From: Spodoptera frugiperda
Lineage: Eukaryota > Arthropoda > Insecta > Lepidoptera > Noctuidae
NCBI RefSeq assembly: GCF_023101765.2
Contig: NC_064237.1
Span: 1,054,001-1,118,000, forward strand
Direction: 5' to 3'
Length of the DNA: 64,000 bases
Shown: piece after piece, positions 36,441-47,933 of the stretch
Layout of the letters: the number at the start of each line of letters is the position of its first letter
Position numbering within the stretch: position 1 is the stretch's first letter
Position numbers and translations under genes: made by a program
The notes under the pieces: model-generated
What the model was told of the DNA's origin: nothing
The model's input: the letters and a program-made list of their open reading frames with translations, nothing else
Databases searched by the model: none

Positions 36441-36605
36441 TCAATAACAAATGAAGTGATCGTCATCCAAGATGCAGTACACATCGTTCCTATAGTTGGT
36501 GAGGTTATCGAGGAATTTCTGGCTGCTGTCATTGTGTACCTTCGTGAAGACTGGCGGCAGAGGGACCGTGCCGGACTCCTCTGCCAACGACACGTAGTAG
36601 TCGGC
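36441..36605 (-). CDS. FMO terminal exon, proximal (alternative 7a)
   Basis: Acceptor ATCTAG sits right before 36605, and the stop TGA is at 36443-36441. It reads ADYYVSLAEESG, LPPVFTKVHND, NLTNYRNDVY and ends FICY: 54 residues. A poly(A) signal in this strand lies at 36196-36191. The intron to exon 6 is only 334 bp. Confidence 0.88.
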   Translation of the reverse strand, partial: ADYYVSLAEESGTVPLPPVFTKVHNDSSQKFLDNLTNYRNDVYCILDDDHFICY

Positions 36606-39600
36606 CTAGATGTAACCAGGTCATACACGATAATACAATTGAATAATGGACCTTCGCTAATGCCTCTTATATTATAAATACTACGATAATTGCCTATTGT
36701 ATTTTAAAGAAATAAAAACCATCCTACCAACTTACGTCTTTCGTTAGCATTTGACTCTTACTAACTCCTGGTACCCTGGTACACCTGGTGTAAGTAATCC
36801 CAATAAACCGTGCTATCATCATGTAGATAATCGTATAATTTTTTATTACGTAGGTATATTTTTAATACCCTGGTTCTCCAAACTCTCCTGGCTTTATCAA
36901 TAAATTCATGTAGATAAGTAAATGATTTTGTGTGATTACCTGATCAGGTCCCATCATATGCGCCTGTCGTCTAGTGAAGCCCCTCGCGGCCCGGTCGCGT
37001 TTCTCCTCCTCCCAGTGCTCGGCCATCTGCTCAGGAGTAGGTAGACTGAAGGTGCCATTCATTGAGCGGACGTAGTACCGGACCTGGGGAAAATTACATT
37101 AGTTAATGTAGCTGGGAGTTTTATTATATTGATGCTCTCATATAAACTGGCAGACATGACTGTCCTCGTGGTCGATACCAATCATCCTTCAAATGCTATA
37201 GAAGGCATTTCACACAAGCAAGGTTCCAATTCATGAAACAGTCTATATACAACACTGACGGGACAATAGACCAAACACCAGGAGTTTAGGATATATGAAG
37301 ATGTTGAAGTAGTAATTTACCTGTAGATCGAACATGGAGAAGGCGCACACGTAGTAGGGCACTCCGATGAAGCACATGCTGGGGTGTTTCATGTTGACCA
37401 CGTGCTTGTACAGGGGCTCCACGCAGTTCTCCTCCACCACGATGTCGCAGGATTTGTGCAGGAACGGGAAGTTGTACATGTACCCTTGAAAATAAAGCAA
37501 TTTCATATCATTTAGCTTCCTAGAAACGACTTTTTTGACATCATTTTTTATCTACAAGCAGGCAAATTTTGGACCTAATGATTTATCGGTTACATTTTCG
37601 CGTGTGTTTCTATCTGACGAATAAACATTTTAATAACAAACGGCTTTTTATTTAGGAAACCTCCAATCCTATTATAATATCTTTATAGCCATAAACTACA
37701 TACCGGTACACAAGAAAACGACATCAACTTCATCTTCGCTGCCATCGAGGAAGTACACCTTATTCCCTTCAAGGCGTTCCACATCAGGTTTCTGTTGCAA
37801 ATTATCAGGAAACTCAGTGCGAGGTTGTTCCTTCAAGTGGTGACTCAGGATTACTTTCTTCGATACATCCGTTAATTCTAGGGCGATGTCCATGCCTGAT
37901 GGACCAGCGCCGATGGTTAGGACCCGTTTGCCAGCAAACACTTCTGGCACTCGATAGTCGTGGCTGTGCATTACGTCACCTGAGGAAATAATTTTATTAT
38001 TAACAGATGCGACAGATTTATTACTTTAAGAACTTTTATCTCCTTTCTCTTAGCCTTTTCACAATGCCATACCTTTAAATTCCTTAAGTCCTGGTATTTG
38101 CGGTATAAATGGCGTATTATAATGTCCATTGCAGACGAAGATGTAGTCGTACTCCTTGGTCTCGATGGCTCCATTGGTCAAGTTCTTGTAAGTGACATCC
38201 CACAGCTCTCCTGAAGGAGTTTGTTTTGGTATTACTAGTTGCACGTGGTGACGGAACTGTAATGGAAAACCGAGTAGTTGAAAATCATTTTCTTGAATAA
38301 TAGTGCAGTCTATCTACCTGGTTTGATATGAATGTATTTTGTTGATTTAGTGGACAGAAATACGATTAACTTATTATTGTTGATGAAACTAATGTAAGAA
38401 CAAAAATTACTATTGCCTTTTTATTACGGTGTAGTGATCATTACGAGAACAACAATAAAGAAGACGTCAGTTCTATGCGATTTAAAAAAAATGCGTAATG
38501 ATAACCTTGATTTTCTCCGTGACACCATGTTTGTCGGCGTATAATTTGAGGAATGCCAGCATGTCCTTAGCGGGCAGGTAAGACTTGTCGCTTTCCGGAA
38601 CTGGGAAGTCCGGGAAACCCATAATTTCTTTAGGAAGGTTTGTCCTGAAAGAGAAATAAAAAGATTACTTACTTCTTTGCGATTTAACACCAGTAGTAGT
38701 GGTAGTAGTAGTAGTAAGTACTAGGGTTTCATGGTCATCAAGGAGATAAGAATTCAGGTACACAGCGGATCAATAAATTGCTTTTATTTATCGAACTGTT
38801 TACAATAACAATATTCTCACATTATTTCTTCACTTCTATTGACCCCTGGTTGTTTGTGTAATATCATATTATCTTCGTCTCATTCTTCAATTAAAAGTTT
38901 ATTATTATGACACAAACAGCGCTAGACATCTTTACCTTGAACCACGTGGAATTGTCAGTTTTGATAAGTGCGAATATTTACGGAAAGGTATGTTTTAGTC
39001 TAGAATAGTATTAACGGACGTGTTGAAGTAAACATTAACTTGTGTTATGTTGGAGGTGAACACGATATCATAACATTCGCAAATCGCAGGTACTACATAA
39101 CAAAACAATCTCCTCAACTATTCAACTTTAGCCAAATACTAAGAAATACATAATGTGGTAAATATGCATTTTAGACAGTGCTATTTCCAAAGAAAACTAG
39201 CATGTATTTACTGCGATGATGATATAAGAAAAGCAACAAATCAACAAACTCTATGATAATAGAAAATAGAACACGTAAACCTAATCATATTTCTAATCAT
39301 TCATTTCTAGAATGTACAAAAGGCTCGTAAATATCTTCCAGTTACTCATGTTGTCCTGATAGCCTACGACCCTCGATATGGACGTGTCGTAAGCTAATGT
39401 TGCTATGGCAGTTTTGAAGAAGGATAAATAAATAAATACTGATAAAAACAAATAAACATACATAACACTGTTTTCCTATAAATTATTATATTATCTTGTA
39501 GGCAATCGCTTCAATGAAAGATATCTTCGGTATAATGGTCTTTACCTTAAACTTTTGTACATGCTGGTGTGAATTGGAAGGCCAAAGTCATCGTATCCCA

Positions 39601-39742
39601 CATTCTCAGTGTAGACCCAGGTACCGCCGAGCTGAGGGGCTTGCTCCAGGATATCCAGCTGGCTGACACATGGCTCTACTAGGAGGTGGCGAGCAGCGCA
39701 CAAACCCGCTGCACCAGCTCCAATAACGCATACACGAACCAT
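36441..39742 (-). CDS. Flavin-containing monooxygenase (isoform with proximal last exon)
   Basis: Exons 39742-39546, 38644-38506, 38256-38073, 37979-37704, 37484-37321, 37083-36940 and 36605-36441 join in phase to 422 codons plus TGA, normal for insect FMOs. Motifs: FAD-binding GAGAAG (residues 8-13); GGTW; the FMO signature FKGDVMHSHDY (172-182); NADPH-binding GAGPSG (197-202); FLCTGY (262-267). FMOs use FAD, NADPH and O2 to oxygenate nucleophilic N or S atoms; the moth enzyme senecionine N-oxygenase belongs here. The protein starts MVRVCVIGAG with no visible signal peptide, unlike the secreted pyrrolizidine-alkaloid N-oxygenases, so a cytosolic or ER-surface enzyme is more likely (inference). 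The ATG lies one base after an acceptor, so the 5' UTR is on an upstream exon. Substrate unknown. Confidence 0.93.
36940..37083 (-). CDS. FMO coding exon 6 (last exon shared by both isoforms)
   Basis: Acceptor TCCCCAG and donor GATCAG|GTAATC. Residues 321-368, VRYYVRSMNGTFSLPTPEQM and HMMGPDQ. Exactly 48 codons, ending in phase 0, which fits both candidate terminal exons. Confidence 0.92.
37321..37484 (-). CDS. FMO coding exon 5
   Basis: Acceptor TTTTCAAG and donor CTACAG|GTAAAT. Residues 266-320, YMYNFPFLHKSCDIVVEENC through FIGVPYYVCAFSMFDLQ. High G+C and codon bias match an expressed exon. Confidence 0.93.
37704..37979 (-). CDS. FMO coding exon 4 (NADPH-binding)
   Basis: Acceptor TTCCTCAG and donor ACCG|GTATG. 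Residues 174-266 carry DVMHSHDYR (rest of the FMO signature), the NADPH motif GAGPSG in VLTIGAGPSGMD, and the FLCTG end of the family motif. Confidence 0.94.
38073..38256 (-). CDS. FMO coding exon 3
   Basis: Acceptor CATTACAG and donor AAAG|GTATGG. Residues 113-174, including YDYIFVCNGHYNTPFIPQIP and FKG, the start of the FMO signature. V-C-N-G-H-Y-x-x-P is the typical family motif. Confidence 0.93.
38506..38644 (-). CDS. FMO coding exon 2
   Basis: Acceptor CTTTCAG and donor AAG|GTTATC bound this 139-nt exon. It encodes residues 66-112, including TNLPKEIMGFPDFPVPES and FLKLYADKHG, the conserved N-P-K/F-P-D-F-P region of FMOs. Confidence 0.93.
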
Positions 39743-39743
39743 T
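39546..39743 (-). CDS. FMO coding exon 1 (FAD-binding Rossmann start)
   Basis: Reading right to left, acceptor GTTTCAG sits just before 39743, the ATG is 39742-39740, and donor AAG|GTAAA follows 39546. It encodes residues 1-66 with GAGAAG and the second glycine cluster LGGTW. A Met five codons upstream is beyond the acceptor and is not used in this model. Confidence 0.93.
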
Positions 39744-41532
39744 CTGAAACAAAGCAAAAGAAAGTTAGGTGATAAACTCCTTAGGGCTTATGAATGCCTG
39801 GTAGGGAACTTACTATCTTCCGTTTTATTGTGAGTGAAAGTAATTAATAGTTACTTAACTAACACAATTAATTAATTATTAATTTTTCTTTCCTGAATAA
39901 TATCATCGGATCTATCTGCCAGTTTAGATTTTCAATAAATTTTATGTGGTTCTTGTTGCCAACTACAAAGTTTATATACTATGCAGATATTTGTATTACG
40001 ATTACAAAAATATTCGCTTACTGAATTTTAGGTGATCATTCGGAATAATCGGAATCAATATTAAGTACCTATATTCTACCTTTTTATTCGTATTGGCTGA
40101 CATTGGTATTGTAATAAATGGAACAAACAGCTTCCGATGTTGAAGAAACTGCATTAATGCATTTCGTAAAAAGGAGCGCAGGAAGTAATTAATATTGTAA
40201 GGTCCGAGTACCAAGTGCAAAATAATCGCTTTGCTGACACAACACGTTGTTTACTATGGAAAGATAGAGTAAACATTATAAGACCATAATATTCCATAGA
40301 ATGCATTGATCACGTCACTGAATTAATTGATATAGGTACATACCTACTAGCCACTTATATCACAATGTATAGGTACTTTACAATTATCATGAATAAGTAA
40401 ATGACCTACCTACATAAACTCTCACTGATCCCTATATGAACACTATTAAAACAACCTTCAACTTGACAAAAGTTTAGTACTCTACCGATTATTTATTCGA
40501 TTTCCGATATCGAATCGATATCTTGGCATCGATCCCTATTAGATCTGGATCGCTGCCAGCCTGATGAAATATGAGATAACGTCAAATGTATAGGCAATTA
40601 ATACAACAAACTTGCAATTAGTTGCAGTAGTAATGCAAGTTCAATGTTAGGACTGATGTTTAAACTGTCTGTAGTTTAGATAAGGAGCGATTTGAACTGG
40701 ATTGACTTGCATCTGTTTACTCATAACTGTCTTAAGTTTATGCAGCCTTGGTACCTATTTGTTATTAACATTATCTTCTCCTCCTGCTCTTATCCCAAAC
40801 TACTAGGTGTCGGTACTACGGTATAAGTACAAGGTTTCCTCTTCTATTCTCCACGTGTGTCCTTTCATTCCTATCAAAGTATCTACCTATCTGGCTATTG
40901 CAGGGGATCCCAACATTTTCCTGGTCAAAGACTTCTTTTATATAATTGTTGTTAGGTAAGGGACCATTTGATTATTGTTATTACTTTTTTCATGTGGGTT
41001 ACATTCAGATTTTATAATTCGTTTACAAAATCTGATTATTGAAATCAGTTGCTCCTTTCCTCTGTGTAGCCTTGTATATTTTTTCCATTTCGTGAACCAT
41101 TTTTTGTCTTCTGCGGACTACTAATTGGTCCACGGACCACCGGTTGGGTACCACTGGGCTATTGGATATTGGACAGGCTTCATATTATATTTAACTTGTA
41201 TTCACATATAGGTGTATATTGAATTGATTGGTTGGTTCTTACGTCTACAAAATTAATCAAGTTTCTCTGGTACCCGTATATTTCGCAAGTATTATCTAGG
41301 ACCTAGAGGCTAAAAGTCAGTTGCCGTTCACGCGGTAAGCTGGGATCGTGTGGCGGGTCAATGACCGGTGAGCAATCGCCGTATTATCTATCATGAGGTA
41401 GGTACTTCGATTCAATGAATAGTTTAATGTTATAGAGATATTATACGTTTAAGTTTAGGCACTATTCAACTATTTGATGGAAGGACGCTTACTTAATTAG
41501 GCTGTCATTTTTGGAAAAATCTCTTTAGAAGT

Positions 41533-41775
41533 TTAGGGAACAGAGAGTAAAGTTCCCTAAGCAAAGGAGGATCCTCCGACCAGGCGAGGTGATCATGCCT
41601 GGCGGGCTTTCTGCCCAACTGTTGTTCGTTGGGATTTTCTATCCGTGTTATTTCGCATGTAAACTCCATATGTGCGATGCAGGATATTTGTGACGTCATC
41701 CGTTGATTTGCTCGTCGATAGTCTATGTGCGACTTCTGTCATCTGTCACTAGTTACTTGTCAATGTGTCGCCACA
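41533..41775 (-). repeat. LTR (3' LTR of the minus-strand TRIM-like element)
   Basis: 243 bp, matching 42279-42521 except ATCTGTCACT here against ATCTATCACT there. Confidence 0.88.
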
Positions 41776-42278
41776 TCACTCCCCCCCAAGACCGGAGGTC
41801 GATCCTGTTGATACGGCTGTCGATGCTTGAGATGAGCGGTGCCAGAGCCAGTGTAGAATGTCCCTAGTTCCAGTGAGTCGGAACTGTGCCGCTGAATGCC
41901 CAGTGAGTCGGGTGAGCGGTGCAGGGTGATACTCCAGTGAGTCGGAGTAGTGAAGCTCGCAGTGTCCCACGGTGAGTCGGGGAATTGATGCTGCGAGGGT
42001 AGGTGCGTAGTGGCTGGCGTCTGCGTTGACGGGAGGAAGACGTCCTCAGACCGTGTGCAGAGAGTGCTGTGCCTAGACGCTGTTGAGGCCGTAGGGAAGA
42101 ACCAGGCTGCATATCTTCGATGTAGCGTGTGGTGGTCCCTGATGAGGCCGAGGATGCTGGTTGGCTGCGACTTGATTACCGCTCAGCGGAGAAGTGATGG
42201 GTGAGGGAGATGGCAATTTGGATGACGGTGCTGATCTGCTCCGTGAAGGTTGCTTTCAATCACGTCGGGGTCACCACT

Positions 42279-42521
42279 TTAGGGAACAGAGAGTAAAGTT
42301 CCCTAAGCAAAGGAGGATCCTCCGACCAGGCGAGGTGATCATGCCTGGCGGGCTTTCTGCCCAACTGTTGTTCGTTGGGATTTTCTATCCGTGTTATTTC
42401 GCATGTAAACTCCATATGTGCGATGCAGGATATTTGTGACGTCATCCGTTGATTTGCTCGTCGATAGTCTATGTGCGACTTCTGTCATCTATCACTAGTT
42501 ACTTGTCAATGTGTCGCCACA
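42279..42521 (-). repeat. LTR (5' LTR of the minus-strand TRIM-like element)
   Basis: 243 bp; followed in element orientation by the primer-binding-like site. Confidence 0.88.
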
Positions 42522-43039
42522 GAAGTAAAGGTTTGTATTGTAAATCTAATCTAGACTTCGATTAAATATAAGAACTAGGTAGTTGATCTAAGAATCCAGG
42601 TGTAATAAACAAGGAAGTACGTTTATTATTTGGGTTGGTGAGTTATCATTTAAACGTAATTATTTAATTTATTTCAATCGGACTCTATTTTTCTACCAGA
42701 CAGCTTTTAATTTAGAATGGGTCACGCACGATATCATTTAACATTTCAATTATAATCTTCAGAGTTATGTAGTCCTGGTCACATGCTGCACTATCACATT
42801 ATGCAACATAGATATTGTAATGACCTCTTTCTCTACATGTGAATGTTATGCACCCAATTAATATTTACTGGGACTCTGATAAAGATGAAATGTGTTAGAT
42901 AAAGTACACTTCTGTATTCAGTAGTTGAGGTATTAAATAATAAGTAAATCATTTGGTGGGATATTCCTAAAGCTCGTCAATTATTAATACAAGTTACAAG
43001 TACGACTTTCTTATCCTTTTAAGAATGCTTTTTCACAAG

Positions 43040-43195
43040 AGATGTGCTATGTAGCTATGCTACGAAGATGTAATAGTTAAGCTGTGAAACTATGTGACCG
43101 TTTCCACTACGCTATGTAGCTGTGCGAGGCAGCTCGAGTATGCAATGTATGTATCCATAGCACGCAACTTTCCATATAAAAAACATAACTTAGAT
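43040..43195. repeat. Dispersed repeat, GCTATGTAGCTGTGC type
   Basis: Contains two related halves, CTATGTAGCTATGCTACGAA and CTATGTAGCTGTGCGAGGCA, typical of a degenerate moth interspersed element. In the FMO 5' intron. Confidence 0.45.
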
Positions 43196-43227
43196 TCAAA
43201 TAAGCTACGTGTACCAATGAATATGAT

Positions 43228-43378
43228 TGGTGGAAGCCAAACGTATCCACAGCAACACTCTTTCTGTGATCCACAAATTGTTGTTTCGGGTCTGGGTGTC
43301 ACGTGTATGTGAAATTGTATGTTTATTAAACGCACCTACGACTCAGGAGAAAATTCGAGAGTGGGGCAAGGTTTTTTT
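43228..43378 (+). mobile_element. tRNA-derived SINE, body without head
   Basis: TGTGATCCACAAATTGTTGT, GGGTCTGGGTGTCACGTGTA and CGACTCAGGAGAAAATTC, ending in a T-rich run. It abuts another repeat at 43040-43195. In the FMO 5' intron. Confidence 0.62.
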
Positions 43379-44195
43379 GGATAATACCATTCCGTTTTTG
43401 AAAATAGATAATTTTATTATCTATGTAATTAAGAAAGCGGCTGTAACATAACTACTAAGAATTTAAATTTTCTTTTTCTTTCCCGAGAACAAATTGGTTT
43501 AGCATTGATAATACTTAATTAAAACAATTATCTGCTGAAACTGACGCACATTGCGTCTGGTTCTAATTTAGGTACAATTTATTGGTAATCGAAGAAACAG
43601 GGTCAATGATCGTGGTTAAATAATTATTAAATAAACATTCTTTAAGTTAAATTTTTAACATAAATTCTACTAATATTATAAATACGAAGGTTTGTGAGGA
43701 TGTAGGTATTATGGATATATGAAGTATCTATGTTTGTAACTCTTCTCGATAAAACTATTGGTCGGATTGGGATGTTTTGGTATAGATATAGATTATAATA
43801 GTCTGGAATAAGAAAAGGGGTAACTTTTAACCTAAGAACTCGGGCGAAGCTTGTTTTACATAAACCGATAGTCACTAAGATAGATTTAGGTAGCCTACCA
43901 AAAAGTAGGATATGTACCAGTTCTGCATGACATACGAGAGTACATTCCTTTCATAGAGATGAGTATGAGTATGGAGGGTGAATTCCTAACACTCCTTTTC
44001 CGTAGAAACGGATTAACACAATTGAACACTCGGTAAACGGTGCGCGTCGGTAATAGAACCTGAGACAGCTCGGTACTTGCTTACGACCACTGGATCAACG
44101 AGACAAAAGAGAGAGTTGATAGTATTTGTTTTTTTGAACCGACTTCACCCATTTTTAATTTGATAAGCATTATTACAATTTACATACAGTGTCAA

Positions 44196-44411
44196 ACATT
44201 TTTTTAATGAGAGAAAATCAACCTATGACTTCTTCCGCCTTAGGTAAGATGAGAGGTGTCAGACTCTTACTGACTAAAAACCGCTCTGTTCTTACTTTTT
44301 TCGAGCCGGAGCCTAACCCGCTAGGTAATCCGCAGCTAGGATTCGGCATCAGCCCTACTGGGACCCATCTGTCGTGGTTTGATGGCTTATTGAGGTGGGC
44401 TCGAAACGCGA
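44196..44411 (-). mobile_element. Poly(A)-tailed SINE-like family copy
   Basis: T-rich start then GGTGTCAGACTCTTACTGAC, ACCCGCTAGGTAATCCGCAG and GGCATCAGCCCTACTGGGAC: a longer copy on the reverse strand, in the FMO 5' intron. Confidence 0.7.
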
Positions 44412-44857
44412 AGTATCTACCTTAGTCCCTTTAATCACACGTGTTATCGATAAGAGAGTATCCGCAACATGTCCGACTTTCCCGCGTTATGGTCGCCGGG
44501 TCAAACGACCTTGTATCACCTACTAGGCTGCTATTGATCATTACAGCCGACATAATATCACGCTTATTTAGCAAGATGGGGTGAGCTGAAGTCAGTACAA
44601 TTGGAAGTTATTTAACAAAAACTAGCAGCTTTTGGCTTTTATGAGAAATTGTAAGAAACGTTGATTTAATATTTTTGTGAAGCTTAATTGTTATTATTAA
44701 TTTATGTACAAAATTTAATTTAAAAAAATATTTATAAATAATTTTTGTATATTGTATGCAATTTGGTAGGCCAGGAATTAAATGCGCAATGGATTTATGA
44801 GAAATTAATTATTTAAATAAAATAAATGGAAAAAAATTAAATAACAAATACACCTAC

Positions 44858-44912
44858 CTTTTTCACTATAAAATTAACACTAACGAATTAAAAAATAAAA
44901 TAATTATGCACT
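44858..44912 (-). other. Probable non-coding first exon of the FMO gene
   Basis: On the minus strand an arthropod initiator-like TCAGT (A at 44912) is followed 55 nt later by a strong donor AAAAAG|GTAGGT (last exon base 44858). There is no ATG-led frame in it. The FMO coding exon 1 has an acceptor one base before its ATG, so a 5' UTR exon of this kind is required; this is the best candidate seen. The intron would be about 5.1 kb. Confidence 0.5.
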
Positions 44913-45060
44913 GAACTGTGTGTAACTCAAAATAACTGCGACGCGTGTATTTCACGACTGCACTGGGCGACGTTTGGTAACCAAATGCGGTAGACGCATG
45001 CGCGATGCGGTTTTATTTGCCGGCAGCGCACACGCATGCCGCGTCAAAACGTCTATAGAT
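44913..45060 (-). promoter_or_regulatory. GC-rich candidate FMO promoter with NRF1-like site
   Basis: A GC island in AT-rich DNA contains GACGCATGCGCGATG (NRF1/erect-wing-like core GCATGCGC), a GGTAACC palindrome and a second CGCATGC, just upstream of the proposed initiator on the minus strand. No TATA box was seen. Inference from motifs only. Confidence 0.45.
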
Positions 45061-47933
45061 CGCTTCTATCATAGAACATTTGAGAAAAGTTGTTTGTTCT
45101 TCTTAGTAAAACATTTATTATTAAAAAAATAAGAAATATAAATTGTAAAAATTATTAAGACAGGAAAATATTACTTAGGTACTGGTCTAATATGGAAATA
45201 GGTATACATACGAAAGTATGTACTTACTATTTCGGTCGAATAGCAAAATTAAATATATATTTTTTTAGTTTATTTCAGTACATATTTTGTTGTGACGCAC
45301 AACTGCTGGCACGATGTTCTTAAAAGGAAAAATTAATTAACGCTTTTACTAAAGCTATTGAGATAAAGAAATTGGTATCAATTTCTTTCAGTCGTGACGT
45401 CAAACTCTAATTTTGAGTAACGTAGGTACTTAGTATTAACCTAGATAGGTACCTAATTTACCAAGAAGATTAAATTATAATTACCTATGTTATCTTTTAG
45501 GATACTTAGGTAATACCTACCTCAGTATCTATGCATTAATAACGTATAATCAATCATCAGAAAATTTCGTAAAGGGTCTTAATACCCGTAGTTATTGGCA
45601 ATCTTCAGATCAGGCTGTCCTACATTAACATATTGCTGCTCGCCTGGTAGCTAGTCTAACGTGACCTCTTATATTAATAACCTGTTCTTACAAACTTAGC
45701 TTGAAAAAGGGAGTTCCAAGGGCTCTACTTGGGCTGGCTAGTTGACTATACCGTCTGACGAAACTAGCCATGTACCTTGCATTAGACACCTTCCGGTGAG
45801 AACGGGATAGCAATATAAACAATATAGCTTTCTCTTTCTAGTTTCATCTAGGTTTGTTCTACAATGGTTACGATTTTCTCGAGTTGCACCTAGTGGGGAG
45901 GTTTTAATTTCAAATAAGTTTAATGCTATGTAAATACATAATATGAAAGGCAACCTTCTTCAATTATATATTTTTTTAAATGTTCAGTAGATACACGTAT
46001 GTTAAGTATTGTTTTTCATTAATTGGGGTTTACATGATATAGATACAGTTTTACAATATATTAGAAAAATAATTCGAAAATTCAATCAATCAATCAGTTC
46101 ACATGTATAGGTAATAGTTTTAAATTCAATCAGTACGAAACAAATTAGGTATTCAAAATATCTAATTTCATATGGAATGTTTTAATCTGATGAAATTAAC
46201 TGTTTATTTACTATATGAAACCGTATCGAAATGTAAATAGTAGAGTGTGGATTTGTCGACATCGTAGAAATTTGATTAGAAGCAAGCTAATGGGTAACGC
46301 CCGGCGGCGCAGGCGACTGATGCAACATATAAAATGCCTTGCAGGAGAAATAGACAAGAAAGGGGCTGCTGCTGCCATATTTTTTATGCATAGCTATCCA
46401 GGTAGTTTCTGCACTCCTAGTAGATTTTTTTAACAATGTGGTTAAAACAACACAAAATGTTTTGATAAGTTTCGATATAATATGTTTATCGAAAAATCGG
46501 TTAGTAGGTTATTGCTTAATTTTATATGATGATATTATTTACACGATCTTTTTGATGATATACCTACCTACATATTTTTTGACTAAATATGATTTGCAAA
46601 TTCATACTCCAGGAGGAGCATAGGATTTCGAAAAAAAAAGCGTAATGGATGGAGTTTCTTGCTCGTTATTCTCTATTTGAAGCTACACTCTGGAACGAAA
46701 ACCTAGCTTCTCTGACGGACAGACTATTATTTCTTTCTTTGTTGAGGGGTTTAAAAGTACCTAAGTATATGGTTTAATTGGAACAAATCATTTGACTTTT
46801 GACTTTTTAAATACTTTATAATCACATCATCAGTCCATTTCGTGTTTTTCGTGGCATAGTTGCCGTCTATAATTTGACAATTTCGTAGTGGACGAACTTT
46901 ACGGACTGACTGCTAAAGTTAAACAGCTGCCTAATTCAAGCCCACCATAAATTTTCGTATTTAGTTGTGCTCTAACAAGTAACTTAATAAATACGCTTGT
47001 AGATGACCCAATAGCAGATAAGCAAGGGCTTTCTCGAACCAAACTGATTAATTCCAGTTTCTGTGCTGTTGTTGACTTGTTGCATCCAGTTACCATTATC
47101 TTTTATGTTATGTAGTTGACTGTGATAAACATACATACACTAGTTTTATAATTGGAGCAAGTTTCTACCTAAGTAGCTATAATTTGTATGAGAGAGCCGT
47201 GAAAAGGTTTTAAAAAAAGGATATTCGATTATTGCAGATTAACATCTTTATTAAAACGCGATTAAACTGCAGAACATAATACAGATCGCAAAAATACATA
47301 AGTAATATCAAAATAAGTTAAATACATAGACAAATCGTTTTCCTTGATTTAATTCCCACACTGGGCTATGGTAAGGGCAAGGTATGAGATGGTGTAACAC
47401 ATAGACACCGCCAGTTATGCACCACGGTTACATGCGTGTCTGATGTAACACACGGAACCTTTGCACCAGGCGCACAGTAACCGATGGAGATGTTTTGTTT
47501 GTGTTTGTGTTGATCGAACATTATGACGCGTGACGTGAGCGAAGTGACCCTATTTCTTAATCGTCACAGTCATTATTATTAATACGATGAGGCATTGAGG
47601 ATGTTCTAGGGCTAGTCTGCTCCTCTAGTACCTGCGTAGCGGTTAATTTTGTCTTTACAATGGGATTTGTATTATGTAGTTAGTACTCGTAGTCACGTTA
47701 GTCATAGCAGGGATTTAATTGATTCATATTATGTGAGTGTAATATAGGTCAATCTCAAGGAAATAGAACTTTCCGAAACAAAATAATTGTGTCAAATAAC
47801 AAAAACAAGTGTGTTTGTATGATACAGTTTCACGATAAGAAGGTAATATTGGTTTATAATCTACCTACAACAGGGCAAAATTCTTACTCCTCATTCACTT
47901 TCTATTGTATAGATTTAGCTGATCTAATATCTT

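Larger units (their letters stand above)
41533..42521 (-). mobile_element. Young miniature LTR (TRIM-like) retrotransposon, non-coding
   Basis: Two 243-bp direct repeats (41533-41775 and 42279-42521) differ at one base by my reading and flank a 503-bp interior. GAAGT at 41528-41532 and 42522-42526 is a 5-bp target duplication. On the minus strand the LTR starts TGTGGCGACA and ends CCCTAA. A primer-binding-like TGGTGACCCCGACGTGATT (42276-42258) follows the 5' LTR after 2 nt, and a G-run polypurine tract lies just before the 3' LTR. No open frame for gag or pol exists; the interior has four CAGTGAGTCGG-like repeats (41871-41985). It sits in the FMO 5' intron and must have been moved by a partner element. 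Confidence 0.88.
39744..44857 (-). other. FMO 5' intron (inferred)
   Basis: Carries the young TRIM-like element, a SINE body, a poly(A)-SINE copy and the GCTATGTAGC repeat. No coding exon recognised. Confidence 0.45.

Noticed and set aside
38424..38690. Minus-strand frame spanning FMO exon 2 in another frame
   Set aside because: The correct frame follows splice phase from exon 1 and matches FMO motifs.
46215..46433. Plus-strand frame with an Arg-rich stretch
   Set aside because: No domain, codon bias like intergenic DNA, no splice sites that extend it.
46899..47096. Minus-strand frame with a stretch (KLELISLVRESPCLS) resembling the first helix of a MADF domain
   Set aside because: The rest of the frame lacks the expected Trp and helix pattern and there are no splice partners; too short to call.
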